DNA of 64,000 bases from Pyrocephalus nanus (Eukaryota > Chordata > Aves > Passeriformes > Tyrannidae), in the NCBI GenBank assembly GCA_038380795.1, contig CM076264.1, forward strand, positions 9,612,001 to 9,676,000. Direction: 5' to 3'. A model generated the notes under the pieces. That model was given only the letters and a program-made list of their open reading frames with translations, did no database searches and had not been told where the DNA came from. The position numbers and the translations under genes were made by a program. Below are positions 61,195-64,000 of this stretch, one piece after another (position 1 is the stretch's first letter; each line of letters begins with the position of its first letter).

Positions 61195-64000
61195 GAGGTT
61201 GAAAAAGGGATTAATTAAGCTTTACTGCTCCAAAAGATCTTGGTCTGCACTGCAGAGAAAATGCATATTCACTTGGTGAAAAGATCAGATGACCCTTCTC
61301 ATTCAAATACATTGTAAACATTAGATCTTACTAGAGTATCCTGTCCTTAATCCACCAAACATTTAATCATTCATGTGAAATCACAGCCATTTCAACGGGA
61401 GCAGTTTAGCAAGCTCTAAGCTAATGGCCAGGAACGCCCTAATACCCAAGTCACTCGAGACAAGTTAGGAGCTCAGTTCCTTCTCCCACTCCCAAGTGAG
61501 TACTCTAACCACCTCTGGGAAAGAGGGATCAGTTTGTGGAGAGTCCCTCTGCCTGACTTCCCTGTTCAGACGTTATTAATACGTCTTAATGTCTTCCGAA
61601 CCAGGGCTGCCTTGGCACTCTACTGGAGGTAGAACATATTACCTAAACCAGTCCACATCTGTCTCCCCAGGTCAGTCTAAAGTGAGATTGAAGTGCTTTA
61701 GAGCACTGTAATGATGATCGTTCACTTGGTCCCAAGGGTGTCTCCTGATACACCAGGTGGATAAAACTGAGGCTGAAACTTCTTTGGAAACATCTCACCA
61801 GACACCAGCCCTGATGTGACTTTGCAGATCAAAACATGGTCCCCTGTTGTGATCCCAAGGTTTTCTTTTTTGTTCCTAACTGTGTAAGGGAAAAGGCCCT
61901 AGACTTCACTCTGTGGGACAGATCAGCACCACTGCAGCAGAGAGCGTGGGGATGCATACCCATACCGTTACATTTCTGAGGCTTTTTAGGCTCCTAAAAA
62001 GCTGCTATCAGTGCTGTGCAAGCACTCAATTTGAAGTCAAATTCCATCAGTTCAGAGACCATAGCAGATAGCTAAAAATAATAGATCAGAGAAAAAAGGT
62101 GGTGTCTAAACCACAGTTTAAGAGGTTCTGCCACATCTACTAGTTCTTTGCAGTGAGTATTTTATCTCTGTTAATGTGCCAAACATACCAGCTCTATGAG
62201 AGGACTGGGAAGCAGTAAATAAAATGCAATACTAAATCAGAAGAAAGAGTAGAAATAAATCATATATCTCTGTATGCCTGTAGAGTACAGAAATTCAGAT
62301 ATTGGTGTGAGGAGCGGGAAGAAAAGCTGCAGGAGGAAAGGAGCAGGAGGACTATTTTAAATGTAGGAAAGGCTAAAGTCTTATTTCAGGCATTTGACTA
62401 GAAAGGGATCAGCAGATGGAAAGTTTACATCTGGCATTTAAAGAGAAAGTCAATATTTAACAGGATTTCCTCTGTCTTTCAAAATATTGATTTTTGAAAA
62501 TGAACAGCCTTTAAGGAGCAGATACATACATACAAAAAACCCTCAAAAGCAATCTGGCTAAAGTGCTGGGTCTTAGCACATCATGCAGCTGTCTCAAATC
62601 TGGTTACCATCTGCCCCATGGGTGGATTTAAACCTGACAGACTAGAAACTGAGGAACTGCTGTCCTCAGTTGATCAGGTCATATCATATCATTTCACAGT
62701 TCAATCTAAGCTTAAAATTCATCTGCAATTCCCAGGGGCCGTGGTCAAAATATGCATGCTGTGCAACTAAAAAGTGCACTGGCCACAGACACATCCTGCC
62801 TTCTGCCCCATCACAAGTAGCAGGGCAGGAAAGGAACTCATGCCCCTGCCTCTCTGCTGCACTCCTGTGCCTGTGTTTACTGCCTTTCCCTCATGAGACA
62901 GAAATGGAACAGGACTGCAAAGAGCTATTTTGCAGGAAAAGATGTATGTATGCACTTCATAGCTCATGTGTGCTTACAAGAGCCCTCAAGGCTGTGTTGG
63001 TTGCTCTCCTGAAAGTATTATGTATTTAGATACATAAAAATAAGTATTTATGAGATCAAGAACCAGAAAAACAAGCTGCATTTATCTATTCTCACAGGAA
63101 TTTACATGTTTATATATGTGCACGTTTCTCAGATGTCAATGATTTTACAATATAGATAAATAGCTTTTAGAATTTTTCACTCCTTCAACAGAAAATAATA
63201 ATTTGATTTCTGCAATTTCTAAACAAGACAAACTCTCCATTCACTCAAGCCTGTTAAATCAGTTGTGACTATGACCAGAACTTTCACTGTGTTCCCAAAA
63301 ACAAGGTTCTAATGATCTATGCTGCTATCTTGGAAATGAATTATAAATACCTTTTAAAAAAGAGTAGTGACATTTTTATTCCATTCTTTTTCCATAGCAA
63401 CTTTTAACTCAAGTGCCTCCACATGTAAAGTCAGTGTCGCCAAAAACACCTCATGTGGATTAAGGTGGATATTAAGGAGGGAACAATATCTCAAAAATGC
63501 TTTCTCTTTCAGAAAGGGAATTTCTTTTTCTGCTCCTTTCCTTAATCTGAAGTACAGGCTTCTTCCAAATTGAAAAAATATGTGCATGGGAAAAATGTAA
63601 CAGGAAACTTGGAGGAAGGAGCCACAACAGGAGGTCATCATTAAAAATTCTAAGTTTAGAGCTGGAGAAGGCCAGGAAGTGTCATTCACTCCTTATGCTC
63701 TGGTAACAAACCTAGAGATGGGTCAGAAAAATCTCCATCATAAACAAAACGTGCCCAGAAGGAAGGTTAAATGAAGCCTGTGCCGTGTAGCCAAAACTGT
63801 AAGTCAAATCCTCAACAACAATCCCCCAAAAGAGTCAACAACCTTAGTCCAGATAAAAGCCAGCTTATTTTATAGAGTCTGAGTGCTATTCAGATGTCCT
63901 AAATTCCATCTCAGCCTAGCATTTCCTTTTCACTAAATGTTTTCAAAAGCCTGAAGCTAGCCAAGAGAAAACACCAAGTACAAAGACTCATATGCAATTC

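Larger units (their letters stand above)
52668..64000. other. unique noncoding sequence, no gene seen
   Basis: About 11.3 kb without recognised exon, RNA gene or dated transposon. It includes the poly-T run at 53743-53796, a (CT)n tract at 56077-56092, a poly-A/(GAAA)n tract at 58993-59026, an A11 run near 60700 and the (TA)n tract at 61125-61194. Parts (55501-55750, 55870-55995, 58380-58480) have the mixed composition often seen in conserved noncoding elements, but conservation cannot be read from one sequence. Confidence 0.5.

Noticed and set aside
61460..61860. Possible ancient SINE or DNA transposon
   Set aside because: Mixed-composition sequence with no motif that I could tie to a family.
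62670..63029. 119-codon open frame, plus strand
   Set aside because: No known motif, composition like the surrounding DNA, and an overlapping opposite frame of similar quality.
63354..63689. 111-codon minus-strand open frame
   Set aside because: No recognisable domain or exon boundaries; likely chance.
1..64000. CRISPR arrays, operons, phage or bacterial genes
   Set aside because: No regularly spaced repeats and no dense long open frames; the repeat content is avian.

Overview
The window reads as intergenic or deep-intronic DNA from a bird, most likely a passerine. It is AT-rich and CpG-poor. Its recognisable interspersed repeats are avian: about nine CR1 LINE insertions (one split in two by another), two tRNA-Ile-derived SINEs with a CR1-like 3' tail (the TguSINE1 type, known from passerines), and one or two endogenous-retrovirus LTRs. 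I see no mammalian Alu, L1 or MIR. The passerine call rests on the two SINEs and on what is known of that family.

Layout. 1-16166: unique sequence with a short CR1 3' end near 3.0 kb, a SINE near 3.9 kb, and two CpG-enriched patches near 9.2-9.6 and 11.2-11.4 kb. 16167-24985: a degraded minus-strand ERV LTR, a fragment of a very old CR1 near 17.5 kb, and unique DNA. 24986-31620: a 655-bp minus-strand CR1 holding a broken end of its ORF2, a short CR1 tail at 26.4 kb, and unique DNA with a consensus TCF/LEF-like site. 31621-36566: a probable minus-strand LTR with TG...CA ends, a second SINE at 33.6 kb, and a poly-A/(TA)n tract. 36567-38102: a plus-strand CR1 inserted inside an older minus-strand CR1, with a 5-bp target duplication still visible. 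38103-46497: unique DNA, a G-rich minisatellite-like block at 39.6-39.85 kb, an old CR1, and poly-A and poly-T tracts. 46498-52667: three CR1 fragments, a near-perfect palindrome of homeodomain-type sites at 49.2 kb, and small local repeats. 52668-64000: unique DNA with a 54-base poly-T run, a (TA)n tract, and stretches that look like candidate conserved noncoding elements.

I find no host protein-coding exon, no functional tRNA or rRNA gene, no CRISPR array and no operon-like organisation. The only open frames with a recognisable protein are decayed CR1 ORF2 fragments. The other open frames are short (135 codons at most), lack recognisable domains and are of the size expected by chance. I found no convincing previously undescribed system. 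The most informative observations are the lineage-marking SINEs, the nested CR1 pair, the LTR candidate, and a few CpG- or motif-rich patches worth testing for conservation.
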